Source of the DNA: Pseudonocardiales bacterium
Lineage (GTDB): Bacteria > Actinomycetota > Actinomycetes > Mycobacteriales > Jatrophihabitantaceae
DNA length: 7,907 nucleotides
NCBI GenBank assembly: GCA_025465405.1
Contig: JAODNL010000064.1
Coordinates: 1-7,907 of the forward strand
Reading direction: 5' to 3'
The notes below the pieces were generated by a model. The model made no database searches and had not been told where the DNA came from. It saw only the letters and a list, made by a program, of their open reading frames with translations. The translations under genes were made by a program, and so were the position numbers. Positions 1 to 6,711 of the stretch are shown in pieces. The stretch's first letter is position 1. Every line of letters begins with the position of its first letter.

Positions 1-481
1 CGCCGTAGTAGCCACCGATCGCGATCATCGGGACGCGGCGGCGCGCTCCGCCCCACAGCTTCCACAGCGGCAGGCCGACGGCCTTGCCGATCGCGTCCCA
101 GATCGCCGTGTCGACGCCGGCCAGCGCGATCAGCCCGAGCCGCCGGTCGCGCAGGATGTCGAACGTACTGCGATACCCCGCCGCCCAGCAGTTCTCAACC
201 TCGAACGCGTCCTGTCCGAGCAGCGCCGGCTCGATCTCCTTCGCTGTGATAGCCCGTAACTCGGAGAGGTGCTGGTCCTCATCGCCCACGTACGCCTCGC
301 CGATCACGCCTTCCGCCGTATGCACGCGGGTGATCACCGTGGCCCGGTGCGTCATGCCGTAGTAGCTGCCGCGGAACTCGCGCACCAGCGGCGCGAGCAT
401 CCCGATGGTTTCGATCCGGGTGATCGTCAGCGTCCCGAGGCCCGAGCCGATCACACCCGGGGCGACGTCTGCCGCGGTCAT
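1..481 (-). CDS. Mandelate racemase/muconate lactonizing enzyme family protein, N-terminal 160 residues (3' end off window)
   Basis: This is the N-terminal part of an enolase-superfamily enzyme. Members abstract a proton alpha to a carboxylate and then racemise, dehydrate or cycloisomerise the substrate. The visible 160 residues cover the capping domain, with the beta-strand pattern LTITRIETI at about 18-26 and TVITRVHTAEGVIGEAYVGD at about 48-67. The start of the barrel domain follows, with the family signature AGVDTAIWDAIGKAVGLPLW at 121-140 and then KLWGG and the strand PMIAIGG. The catalytic KxK lysines and the Asp/Glu/Glu metal ligands lie beyond the window, so the subgroup (racemase, sugar-acid dehydratase or cycloisomerase) cannot be decided. 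The ATG overlaps the stop of the aldehyde dehydrogenase by one base (TGATG), which suggests translational coupling; the Shine-Dalgarno is weak. About 17 residues precede the first strand, so a later GTG (codon 10) is a possible alternative start. Codon 75 is a rare TTA leucine. Confidence 0.9.
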   Translation of the reverse strand, partial: MTAADVAPGVIGSGLGTLTITRIETIGMLAPLVREFRGSYYGMTHRATVITRVHTAEGVIGEAYVGDEDQHLSELRAITAKEIEPALLGQDAFEVENCWAAGYRSTFDILRDRRLGLIALAGVDTAIWDAIGKAVGLPLWKLWGGARRRVPMIAIGGYYG

Positions 482-1989
482 CAGTTGAGCTTGAACGGGT
501 CGCGGGTATTGCCGATCATGTCTACCCAGATGGCCTTGGTGTCGGTGTACTCACGAACGGCGTCGACTCCGCTCTCGCGCCCCCAGCCGCTGTAACCGCT
601 GCCGCCGAACGGGACGTTGGGCGCGACCATGCGGTAGGCGTTCACCCAGACGTTGCCGGCCCGCAGCTGGTGCGCGACGCGGTGGGCACGGCGGACATCG
701 TTCGTCCAGACGCCCGCACCGAGGCCGAAGCGTGTCGAGTTCGCGATCCGGATCGCGTCCTCCTCGGTCGAGAACGTGAGCACCGACAGCACGGGGCCGA
801 AGATCTCGTCCTGCGCGATCTCCATGTCCCAGCGGACGTCGGTGACGATCGTGGGGCGGTAGAACAGCCCGCCGAGCGCCGCGTCGGTCGTGCCGCCGCA
901 GGCGATCGACGCGCCGTCGTGCACCGCCCGTTCGACGAACCCCGTCACGGTCTTCAACTGTGCCGGGTTGGCCAACGGCCCCATCTCGCTGGCGACGTCG
1001 AGCGGGTCGCCCAACATGATGGTGTCGGCGCGGGCGACGAGCCGCTCGACCAGCGCGTCGCGGACGTCCTCGTGCACCACCAGCCGCGAGCCGGCCACGC
1101 AGGTCTGCCCGGACGCGGCGAAGATGCCGGCGATCACGCCGTTCACCGCCGCGTCGAGGTCGGCGTCCGGGAACACGACCTGTGCGGACTTGCCGCCGAG
1201 CTCCAGCGTCGTCCGCGCGAGGTGCGCGGCGGCACCCTGCGCCACCTTGATGCCGACGTTCGGCGAACCGGTGAACGCCACCTGACGCACGCCGGGGTGG
1301 CCGACCAGGGCCGCGCCCAGCTCGGCGCTCTGCCCGGTGACGACGTTGAATACTCCGGCCGGCAGCCCGGCCTCCTCGACCCGCTTGGCCAGCTCGAGCG
1401 CGGTGACCGGCGTGTACTCCGACGGCTTCACGACCAGTGTGCAGCCGGCCGCGAGCAGCGGCGCGAACTTCCACATCAGGAGCGACAGCGGCGAGTTCCA
1501 CGGCACGATCGCTGCGACCACACCGACCGGCTCGTGCCTCGTGTAGATCAGAAAGTCCGGGTTCTGCGCCGGGATGACCTCGCCCTGCAGCTTGTCGGCG
1601 ATGCCCGCGAAGTACCGCAGCCACTCCGGCAGCGCCTTGGCCTGCCCCGACGTCTCGCGGATCAGCTTGCCGTTGTCGGTGCTCTCGAGCACCGACAGCT
1701 GCTCGGCGTCGCGCTCGAGGATGTCGGCCAGCCGACGCATGTGCCGGGCGCGGTCGAAGCCGGTGCACGAGCCCCACTCCCCCGCCATGGCGGCCGTCGC
1801 GGCCTGGACGGCGAGGTCGACGTCGGCCGCACCTGCGTCGGGAACGCTGGCCCACGCCTGCCCGGTGAACGGGTTGACGGTCTCGAACCGTCGACCGTCG
1901 GCGGCGTCGAGCCATTGGTCGCCGATCCGCATCTGATAGCTCTGCACCGTCGCCTCCCCGGTGGTCGGATCGACCTGCGTCGCGGTCAC
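481..1989 (-). CDS. NAD(P)-dependent aldehyde dehydrogenase
   Basis: This 502-residue protein belongs to the aldehyde dehydrogenase superfamily, which oxidises an aldehyde to the carboxylic acid in the cytoplasm. It has full family length and all key elements: the oxyanion-hole Asn165 in VPWNSP, the cofactor-binding Lys188 with Glu191 in KPSEYTP (a Glu here usually favours NAD+), the nucleotide loop FTGSPNVG at about 239-246, the general base Glu263 in LELGGK, the nucleophile Cys297 in GQTCVAGSR, and Glu395/Phe397 in EIFGPV. The substrate is not determined by these motifs. Its position directly after the E1 subunits suggests it removes an aldehyde made by the pathway, for example acetaldehyde if the complex cleaves acetoin; this is inference. 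The start is GTG in a GTGA overlap with the E1 beta stop, with a good ribosome binding site 7 bases upstream. The last base of its stop codon is the first base of the next gene. Confidence 0.95.
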   Translation of the reverse strand: MTATQVDPTTGEATVQSYQMRIGDQWLDAADGRRFETVNPFTGQAWASVPDAGAADVDLAVQAATAAMAGEWGSCTGFDRARHMRRLADILERDAEQLSVLESTDNGKLIRETSGQAKALPEWLRYFAGIADKLQGEVIPAQNPDFLIYTRHEPVGVVAAIVPWNSPLSLLMWKFAPLLAAGCTLVVKPSEYTPVTALELAKRVEEAGLPAGVFNVVTGQSAELGAALVGHPGVRQVAFTGSPNVGIKVAQGAAAHLARTTLELGGKSAQVVFPDADLDAAVNGVIAGIFAASGQTCVAGSRLVVHEDVRDALVERLVARADTIMLGDPLDVASEMGPLANPAQLKTVTGFVERAVHDGASIACGGTTDAALGGLFYRPTIVTDVRWDMEIAQDEIFGPVLSVLTFSTEEDAIRIANSTRFGLGAGVWTNDVRRAHRVAHQLRAGNVWVNAYRMVAPNVPFGGSGYSGWGRESGVDAVREYTDTKAIWVDMIGNTRDPFKLN

Positions 1990-2963
1990 AGGTACACCCC
2001 CTTGCGGACGTCCTGCACGATCCGGTCCACCGACGGCAGCACCGCGTCCTCGAGGCTGTCAGCCGAGGGCAGTGGGATGTGCGGAGTGGTGATGCGGTGA
2101 ATCGGCACGTCGAGGTCCCAGAAGCATTCGTCGGCCGCGATCGAGGCGATTTCAGCGCCCCACCCGAGCAGGCGCGGGTTCTCCTCGACGGTGAACAGCC
2201 GCCCGGTCCGCGAGATGGAGGTCAGCAGGGTCTGGGTGTCGAGCGGGACAAGCGAACGGACGTCGATCACCTCGACGTCGATGCCCTCGCGAGCCAGCTC
2301 CTCCGCGGCGTCGAGGGCGCGACCAACCATGAGTCCCAGGGCGAGCACGGTGGCGTCCTTGCCGGGGCGGCGGATCGCGGCTTTGCCGAGTTCGTCGACG
2401 ATCTCGCCGTCGGGCACTTCGCCCTTGCTGGCGTACAGGCCCTTGTGCTCGAAGAACAGCACCGGGTCGTCGCTGCGCACGGCAGCGGCCATCAGCCCCA
2501 CCACATCGAGCGGCGTCGACGGCGTGACGACCTTCAGGCCCGGCACCGCCATCGCCCAGTTCTCGACCGACTGCGAGTGCTGCGCGCCCATCCGCAGGCT
2601 GCCGCCGTTGCCCGACTTGATCACCAGCGGCATCGTCACCTGACCGTTGGTCATGTAGCGCATCTTGGCGATCTCGTTGACGACGATGTCCCAGCAGACC
2701 GCGAAGAAGTCGGCGAACATGATCTCGGCGATCGGGCGCAGGCCGGTCATGGCCGCGCCCATCGCCGCACCCAGGATCGCCTGCTCCGAGATCGGGGTGT
2801 CCACGACGCGTCTTCGGCCGAACTGCTCGGACAGCCCGCCGGTCGTCTTGAACACCCCGCCCGCACCGCCGATGTCCTCACCGATGAGCATCACCCGTTC
2901 GTCACGGGACATCTCCTGCGCGATGCCGCGCGACACGGCCTCGCGGTAGCTCAGTTGCGCCAT
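1986..2963 (-). CDS. Thiamine-diphosphate 2-oxoacid/acetoin dehydrogenase E1 component, beta subunit
   Basis: This is the beta subunit of a heterotetrameric (alpha2beta2) E1. E1 decarboxylates a 2-oxoacid, or cleaves acetoin, and transfers the acyl group to the lipoyl arm of E2. The protein is 325 residues, normal for the family. Visible motifs are IGEDI (Glu29), FKTTGGL, DTPISEQ with the cofactor-activating Glu60, GLRPIAEIMFADF, and AQHSQSVE with His129. The C-terminal transketolase domain has DVRSLVPLD and TVEENPRLLGWGAEI. The FKTTGGL, DTPISE and AQHSQ pattern suits the pyruvate/acetoin group. I chose the ATG at 2963 rather than the in-frame GTG at 2984, because GGAGGT sits 5 bases upstream of the ATG and family members begin near this MAQLSYREA sequence. 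It overlaps E1 alpha by 13 bases and the aldehyde dehydrogenase by 4. Substrate choice between pyruvate, acetoin and branched-chain acids is open. Confidence 0.93.
   Translation of the reverse strand: MAQLSYREAVSRGIAQEMSRDERVMLIGEDIGGAGGVFKTTGGLSEQFGRRRVVDTPISEQAILGAAMGAAMTGLRPIAEIMFADFFAVCWDIVVNEIAKMRYMTNGQVTMPLVIKSGNGGSLRMGAQHSQSVENWAMAVPGLKVVTPSTPLDVVGLMAAAVRSDDPVLFFEHKGLYASKGEVPDGEIVDELGKAAIRRPGKDATVLALGLMVGRALDAAEELAREGIDVEVIDVRSLVPLDTQTLLTSISRTGRLFTVEENPRLLGWGAEIASIAADECFWDLDVPIHRITTPHIPLPSADSLEDAVLPSVDRIVQDVRKGVYL
1997..2003 (-). promoter_or_regulatory. Ribosome binding site of the aldehyde dehydrogenase
   Basis: AAGGGGG reads 7 bases upstream of the GTG at 1989 and lies inside the last codons of E1 beta. 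It supports the GTG start in the GTGA overlap, even though no ATG is present nearby. Confidence 0.7.
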
Positions 2964-4015
2964 TGGGAACCTCCATCCGCCCACACGTCGGTAAATGCAC
3001 TCTCGACATCGGGCAACCGCCCGTTCTTCGCTTCCTCGGTGGCCTCGTCGACGGCCCGCGCCACGTCGGCCCGGATACCGTCCAGCTCGCTGTCGGCGAC
3101 ACCGAGCCGGGTCAGCCGAGCTCGGTAGTTCGTCAGCGGGTCATAGGCCAGCCACGCCTCGACCTCGCCGGCCGGGCGGTATTTGCCCGGATCGGCCCGC
3201 GAGTGGCCACCGTGGCGATAGGTGACGGCCTCGATCAGCGAAGGTCCGCCGCCGGAGCGCGCCAGTTCGAGCGCATCGGCCGCGGTCCGGTAGACCACGT
3301 CCACGTCGTTGCCGTCGATCTTGATCGCGGGCAGCCCGTACGACGCCGCGCGATCCGCCGCGGGCGACGGGACGGCGGTGATGTCGGCGATCGAGGTGTA
3401 CTCCATGTAGAGGTTGTTCTCGCACACGAACACCACCGGCAGCGAGAACACCGCCGCGTAGTTCAGCGCCTCGTGGAACGCGCCGATGTTCGTCGTGCCG
3501 TCGCCGAAGAAGCAGACCGTCACCTGGCCGCTGCCGCGCACCTGGGCCGACCACGCCGCGCCGTTGGCGACGCACAGGTGGGCCCCGATGATCGCGTAAC
3601 TGCCGAGGACGCCGTGCTCGACGGAGGTGAGGTGCATCGAGCCGCCCTTGCCGCCCATCAGGCCGTTCTGGCGGCCCAGCAGCTCGGCCAGGACCGGCGC
3701 CATCGGGACGCCGCGGGAGAGGGTATGCGCGTGCCCGCGGTACGTGGCGAAGGTGTAGTCGTCTTTGCGCATCGCGGCGCCGAAGCCCGCACTGATCGCC
3801 TCCATGCCGAGTGACAGGTGGCTGGTGCCCTTGACGAGCTGCTGCATGAACAGGTCGTAGGCGCGCGTCTCGAACTGACGCAGCTCCTCGAGCCGGCGGT
3901 AGAGGCCCAGTCGCAGGGCCGGCGCGATGTCGAGGCCGTCCTGCGCCGTCGAGGCAGCGGGCGGGAGAACGATCGGGTGGGCGCCGTACTCGTGCTGGGT
4001 GCCGATCGCGGTCAT
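2951..4015 (-). CDS. Thiamine-diphosphate 2-oxoacid/acetoin dehydrogenase E1 component, alpha subunit
   Basis: This 354-residue alpha subunit binds thiamine diphosphate and Mg2+. The ThDP motif runs from GDG at 171-173 to NN at 200-201. Other family blocks are HLSLGMEAIS at 66-75, TYRGHAHTLSRG at 91-102, GGKGGSMHL at 121-129, and the active-site loop TYRHGGHSRADPGKYR at 265-280. It pairs with the beta subunit encoded immediately downstream, with a 13-base gene overlap that suggests coupled synthesis. The start is the ATG in an ATGA overlap with the M24 stop, preceded by the purine-rich AAGGGACGGGG at 4022-4032. The same reading frame stays open for 96 codons further upstream, but that stretch is Arg/Gly-rich low-complexity translation of the M24 gene in the wrong frame and is excluded. 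The motifs fit pyruvate or acetoin dehydrogenases; I cannot tell which from sequence alone. Confidence 0.93.
   Translation of the reverse strand: MTAIGTQHEYGAHPIVLPPAASTAQDGLDIAPALRLGLYRRLEELRQFETRAYDLFMQQLVKGTSHLSLGMEAISAGFGAAMRKDDYTFATYRGHAHTLSRGVPMAPVLAELLGRQNGLMGGKGGSMHLTSVEHGVLGSYAIIGAHLCVANGAAWSAQVRGSGQVTVCFFGDGTTNIGAFHEALNYAAVFSLPVVFVCENNLYMEYTSIADITAVPSPAADRAASYGLPAIKIDGNDVDVVYRTAADALELARSGGGPSLIEAVTYRHGGHSRADPGKYRPAGEVEAWLAYDPLTNYRARLTRLGVADSELDGIRADVARAVDEATEEAKNGRLPDVESAFTDVWADGGSQWRN
2969..2974 (-). promoter_or_regulatory. Ribosome binding site deciding the E1 beta start
   Basis: A full GGAGGT lies 5 bases upstream of the ATG at 2963 and inside the 3' end of E1 alpha. It falls within the coding sequence if translation began at the upstream GTG (2984), so it decides in favour of the ATG. 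It is the strongest Shine-Dalgarno in the window. Confidence 0.8.
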
Positions 4016-5373
4016 GCTTCGCCCCGTCCCTTCGGGTTGTTCAGGTGTGACTGGGATTCGCGGACCGATGGCAGCGGCCCGCCCGTCGTGTAATAGCGCT
4101 GCCCGGCGACGAGGAGATCTTCGGCCGGGAAGCGGGTGATGACCTCGCAACCGTCGGCCGTCACCACGAGCTCCTCCTCGATGCGTGCCGCGGACCAGCC
4201 GTCCTTGGCCGGCCAGTACGTCTCGAGTGCGAAGACGTTGCCCTCCTGCAGCACCTCGGGGTGATCCAGGGAGGTGAGCCGGCTGAAGATCGGCTTCTCC
4301 CACACGTTGATGCCCACGCCGTGCCCGTACTGCAGGGCGAACGCCGCCTCCTCGTTCTCGAAGCCGAACTCCTCGGCCTTGGGCCAGAGCGAGACGATGT
4401 CGGCGGTCGTGACGCCGGGCTTCACCGCGGCGAGCGAGACGTCCATGATCTCGCGGGCCTGCACGTAGGCGTCCCGCAGCGCCGGTGACGCGCTGCCGAC
4501 GGCAAAGGTCCGGTAGTAGCAGGTCTGGTAGCCGAGATAGGTGTGCACGATGTCGAAGTACGCGGGGTCACCGGGGCGCATCATGCGGTCGGAATACAGG
4601 TGCGGGTGCGGGTTGCACCGCTCGCCGGAGATCGCGTTGATGCCCGAGACGAACTCCGAGCCGTTGTCGTAGAGCAGCTTCGACACCAGGCCGACGACCT
4701 CGTTCTCCCGCATGCCCGGCCGCAGTGCGCTGTACAGCTCCTCGTACGCCATGTCGGCCAGGCCGCAGGCGTGCGTCAGCAGTGAGATCTCGTCCTTCGT
4801 CTTCACCCGCCGGGCTTCGAGGAACACCTGCTGGCCGTCCCGGACGTCGATGCCGGCCTCGGTCAGCGCGCGGTGCACGGGCAACTCGATGAAGTCCACG
4901 CCGAGCGGCTCGTTCTCCTTGCCGTGCTTGCGCAGCTCCTCGACGACCTTCGCCGCGACGCTCTCGCCCCGGCCGGCGTCCGGGTGCAGCGCGCCGCGCA
5001 GCGTCGAGATGCCGGCGCGCGAGCGCGAGGTGCCCGGTACCGGTGTCCGGATGCCGGTCGCCTCGTCGACCACCTCGTCGCTCAACCACGGGTTGTACAG
5101 CTGGTGGTGCTTGGCCGCCGAGCCGAAGTCCCAGATGATCGGCTCCGCGCCACGGATCAGCAGCGAGAACCGCACCAGCTTGTCGATGCCCCACGTGCCG
5201 ATGTGCGTGGCCGTCATGTACCGGATGTTGTAGAAGTCGAAGGCCAGCAGGGCGCCGAACTCCGACGCGTCGAGGTAGGACTTCAACCGGGCCAGCCGCT
5301 CGCGGCGCAGCCGGTCCATGTCGATCCGGGCTTCCCAGTCGACGTTCGTGCTGCCGAAAGTCGCGATTCCCAC
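4012..5373 (-). CDS. M24 (creatinase/aminopeptidase P-like) family hydrolase with a non-canonical metal site
   Basis: This 453-residue protein has the two-domain layout of creatinase, prolidase and DMSP lyase DddP: an N-terminal creatinase-like domain to about 180 (with LLAFDFYNIRYMTATHIGTW at 42-61) and a pita-bread catalytic domain from about 190. In peptidases of this family two metals are held by Asp, Asp, His, Glu and Glu. Here I see Asp274 (YFDIV), His351 (YGHGVG), Glu384 (FALETYW) and Glu399 (ARIEEEL), but the second Asp, in the usual GYxxDxTRTF, is Cys285 in GYQTCYYRTF. The usual HExP histidine is Trp358 in VWEKP. This argues against ordinary Xaa-Pro peptidase activity and for a specialised C-N or C-X bond cleaving enzyme; non-peptidase relatives include creatinase, ectoine hydrolase and DddP. 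Its product cannot be named. The GTG start has GGGAG 7 bases upstream. It lies between E2 and E1 alpha, with a 4-base overlap with the latter. Confidence 0.88.
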   Translation of the reverse strand: MGIATFGSTNVDWEARIDMDRLRRERLARLKSYLDASEFGALLAFDFYNIRYMTATHIGTWGIDKLVRFSLLIRGAEPIIWDFGSAAKHHQLYNPWLSDEVVDEATGIRTPVPGTSRSRAGISTLRGALHPDAGRGESVAAKVVEELRKHGKENEPLGVDFIELPVHRALTEAGIDVRDGQQVFLEARRVKTKDEISLLTHACGLADMAYEELYSALRPGMRENEVVGLVSKLLYDNGSEFVSGINAISGERCNPHPHLYSDRMMRPGDPAYFDIVHTYLGYQTCYYRTFAVGSASPALRDAYVQAREIMDVSLAAVKPGVTTADIVSLWPKAEEFGFENEEAAFALQYGHGVGINVWEKPIFSRLTSLDHPEVLQEGNVFALETYWPAKDGWSAARIEEELVVTADGCEVITRFPAEDLLVAGQRYYTTGGPLPSVRESQSHLNNPKGRGEA

Positions 5374-5380
5374 GTCATAT

Positions 5381-5386
5381 CTCCCT
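5381..5386 (-). promoter_or_regulatory. Ribosome binding site of the M24 gene, in the only intergenic gap
   Basis: AGGGAG lies 7 bases upstream of the GTG at 5373. An ATG at 5378-5376 is closer to it (2 bases) but is out of frame with the M24 gene, so GTG is the likely start. The whole gap between E2 and M24 (5374-5394, 21 bases) holds only this site; there is no room for a promoter or terminator. Confidence 0.7.
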
Positions 5387-5394
5387 AGGTGCAG

Positions 5395-6711
5395 TCACAG
5401 TTCGGTGTTCCAGTCCCGGCGTTCGAGGACGTTCTTGACGGCGGTGAGGAACCGGGCCGCGTACGCCCCGTCCATCGCCCGGTGATCCCAGCTCAGCGCC
5501 AGGTTGCCCACGTTGTGCACGGCCAGCAGCTCGCCGTCGTCCGTGGGGATCGGCACCACCCGTCGCACGATCGCGTCGGTGGACAGAATCGCGACCTGCG
5601 GCTGGACGATGATCGGGGCCGTCAGCACCGACCCCGCCGAGCCGTTGTTCGTGATGGTGAACGTGCCCGGCGCGGACTCGTCGGCGGTGAGCGCACCGGT
5701 GCGGGCGCGTTCGGCCAGGGTGCTGATGTCGCGGGCGACCGCCGCCATCCGCCGGTCGTGCGCCCGCTTGATCACCGGGACCACGAGGCCCCGCTCTCCT
5801 AGGTCTACGGCCAGCCCGAGATCAACCGACCCGTGATGCACAATCGCGTCGCCGACCACGGACGCGTTCAGGCCGGGGAACTCGCGCAACGTGTCGATGA
5901 CCGCGCGGCAGATGAACGGCAGGTAGGTGAGCGAGAAGCCGTTCTCCTCCTTCCACCGTGCCTTGATCAGGTCCCGGACGCGATCGACGTTCGCGTAGTC
6001 GACCTCGACGACGCTCAGCACGTGCGCGCTCGTGCGCAACGACTCGAGCGTGCGCTCAGCGGTGATACGGCGGACGCGGGACATCGGCGTCGCACCCGGC
6101 GGGATTGTCTTGGTCGTGGCCGGTGACGTCGCCGGTCGCGCGGCTACCGGCTCGGCCGGTCCGGCGTACTCAGGGACCGCGGGCCGGGCCGAGCGTGCGG
6201 CGTCGAGATGGGAGTCGACGTCGCGTGCGGTGATCCGGCCGTCCGCGCCGGTGCCCTGGATCCAGGCCAGCTCGATGCCGTGGTCGGTGACCAGCCGGCG
6301 GACCCGGGGTGAGAGCAGGGCGCGGCCGGTGGGCGGCCCGGCCTCGCGGATCTGCGTCCGGTGCCGGGTCAACGGCGTCCCGGCGGACGGCACCGCCGGT
6401 TCCGCGGACCGCGCCGCCGGTTCCGCGGACGGCACCGAGGGCGGCACGGTCACGGGCACGTCAGTCGAGACGACACTGGAGATCCCGGCGATAACGGCCC
6501 CGACCAGGACCGTCTCACCCTCGGGCGTGAGCGGCCCGGTGAGGACGCCGTCCGCGGGCGAGACGATCTCGGTGTCGACCTTGTCGGTGGACACCTCGAG
6601 GACGGTCTCACCCGTCGTCACGGTGTCACCGACCGCCTTCAGCCAGACGCTGATCGTCCCTTCCGAGAGGGTCTCGCCGAGCTGCGGCATCGTGATGTCG
6701 ATCCGGCCCAT
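5395..6711 (-). CDS. Dihydrolipoamide acyltransferase (E2) of a 2-oxoacid/acetoin dehydrogenase complex
   Basis: This 438-residue E2 is the core of the complex and moves the acyl group from its lipoyl arm to CoA. It has one lipoyl domain (1-78) with the lipoylated Lys44 in STDKVDTEI. A Pro/Ala/Ser-rich linker at about 82-130 contains a short tandem repeat. A peripheral-subunit binding domain follows at about 132-169 (LLSPRVRRLVTDHGIEL, GADGRITARDV), then a second Ala/Pro linker and the acyltransferase domain from about 208. The active-site motif SWDHRAMDG supplies His410 and Asp414, and TNNGSAGS with QPQVAIL is the usual substrate-pocket stretch. The lipoyl and NNGS motifs resemble oxoglutarate and branched-chain E2s more than acetoin E2s. 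The ATG overlaps the amidohydrolase stop by one base (TGATG), with GGAG 5 bases upstream. The frame is open 241 codons further upstream, but that part is an Arg-rich shadow of the amidohydrolase gene and is excluded. Confidence 0.94.
   Translation of the reverse strand: MGRIDITMPQLGETLSEGTISVWLKAVGDTVTTGETVLEVSTDKVDTEIVSPADGVLTGPLTPEGETVLVGAVIAGISSVVSTDVPVTVPPSVPSAEPAARSAEPAVPSAGTPLTRHRTQIREAGPPTGRALLSPRVRRLVTDHGIELAWIQGTGADGRITARDVDSHLDAARSARPAVPEYAGPAEPVAARPATSPATTKTIPPGATPMSRVRRITAERTLESLRTSAHVLSVVEVDYANVDRVRDLIKARWKEENGFSLTYLPFICRAVIDTLREFPGLNASVVGDAIVHHGSVDLGLAVDLGERGLVVPVIKRAHDRRMAAVARDISTLAERARTGALTADESAPGTFTITNNGSAGSVLTAPIIVQPQVAILSTDAIVRRVVPIPTDDGELLAVHNVGNLALSWDHRAMDGAYAARFLTAVKNVLERRDWNTEL
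6382..6437 (-). repeat. 21-base tandem repeat, about 2.7 copies, in the first E2 linker
   Basis: A 21-base unit occurs in tandem. A perfect 17-base match is seen at 6393-6409 and again at 6414-6430, and a partial third copy reads to about 6437. It encodes seven-residue units of the type SAEPAAR and SAEPAVP in the flexible linker after the lipoyl domain. The length is a multiple of three, so copy-number change would keep the reading frame. Such Ala/Pro linkers let the lipoyl arm swing between active sites. Confidence 0.75.

Noticed and set aside
551..1915. Second minus-strand open frame of 454 codons within the aldehyde dehydrogenase
   Set aside because: Arg-rich out-of-frame shadow; the aldehyde dehydrogenase frame has every catalytic motif.
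670..2100. Long plus-strand open frame (476 codons) opposite the aldehyde dehydrogenase
   Set aside because: It is an Arg/His/Asp/Gly-rich shadow caused by high GC in the antisense frame. It has no recognisable domain, and the opposite strand has a complete, motif-rich enzyme.
2079..3128. Plus-strand open frame (349 codons) opposite E1 beta
   Set aside because: Same low-complexity composition, and it lies antisense to a well supported E1 beta gene; no motif was seen.
4016..4303. N-terminal extension of E1 alpha by 96 codons
   Set aside because: The extra sequence is Arg/Gly-rich translation of the M24 gene in another frame. The family N-terminus and ATGA junction place the start at 4015.
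4012..5373. Naming the M24 protein DMSP lyase DddP or ectoine hydrolase
   Set aside because: The length and the loss of the HExP histidine are reminiscent of DddP, but the Cys285 substitution and gene context do not match, and I could not align the sequences. A specific name would be a guess.
5374..5394. Possible promoter or terminator between E2 and M24
   Set aside because: Twenty-one bases hold only a ribosome binding site; there is no hairpin with a T-run and no space for -35/-10 boxes.
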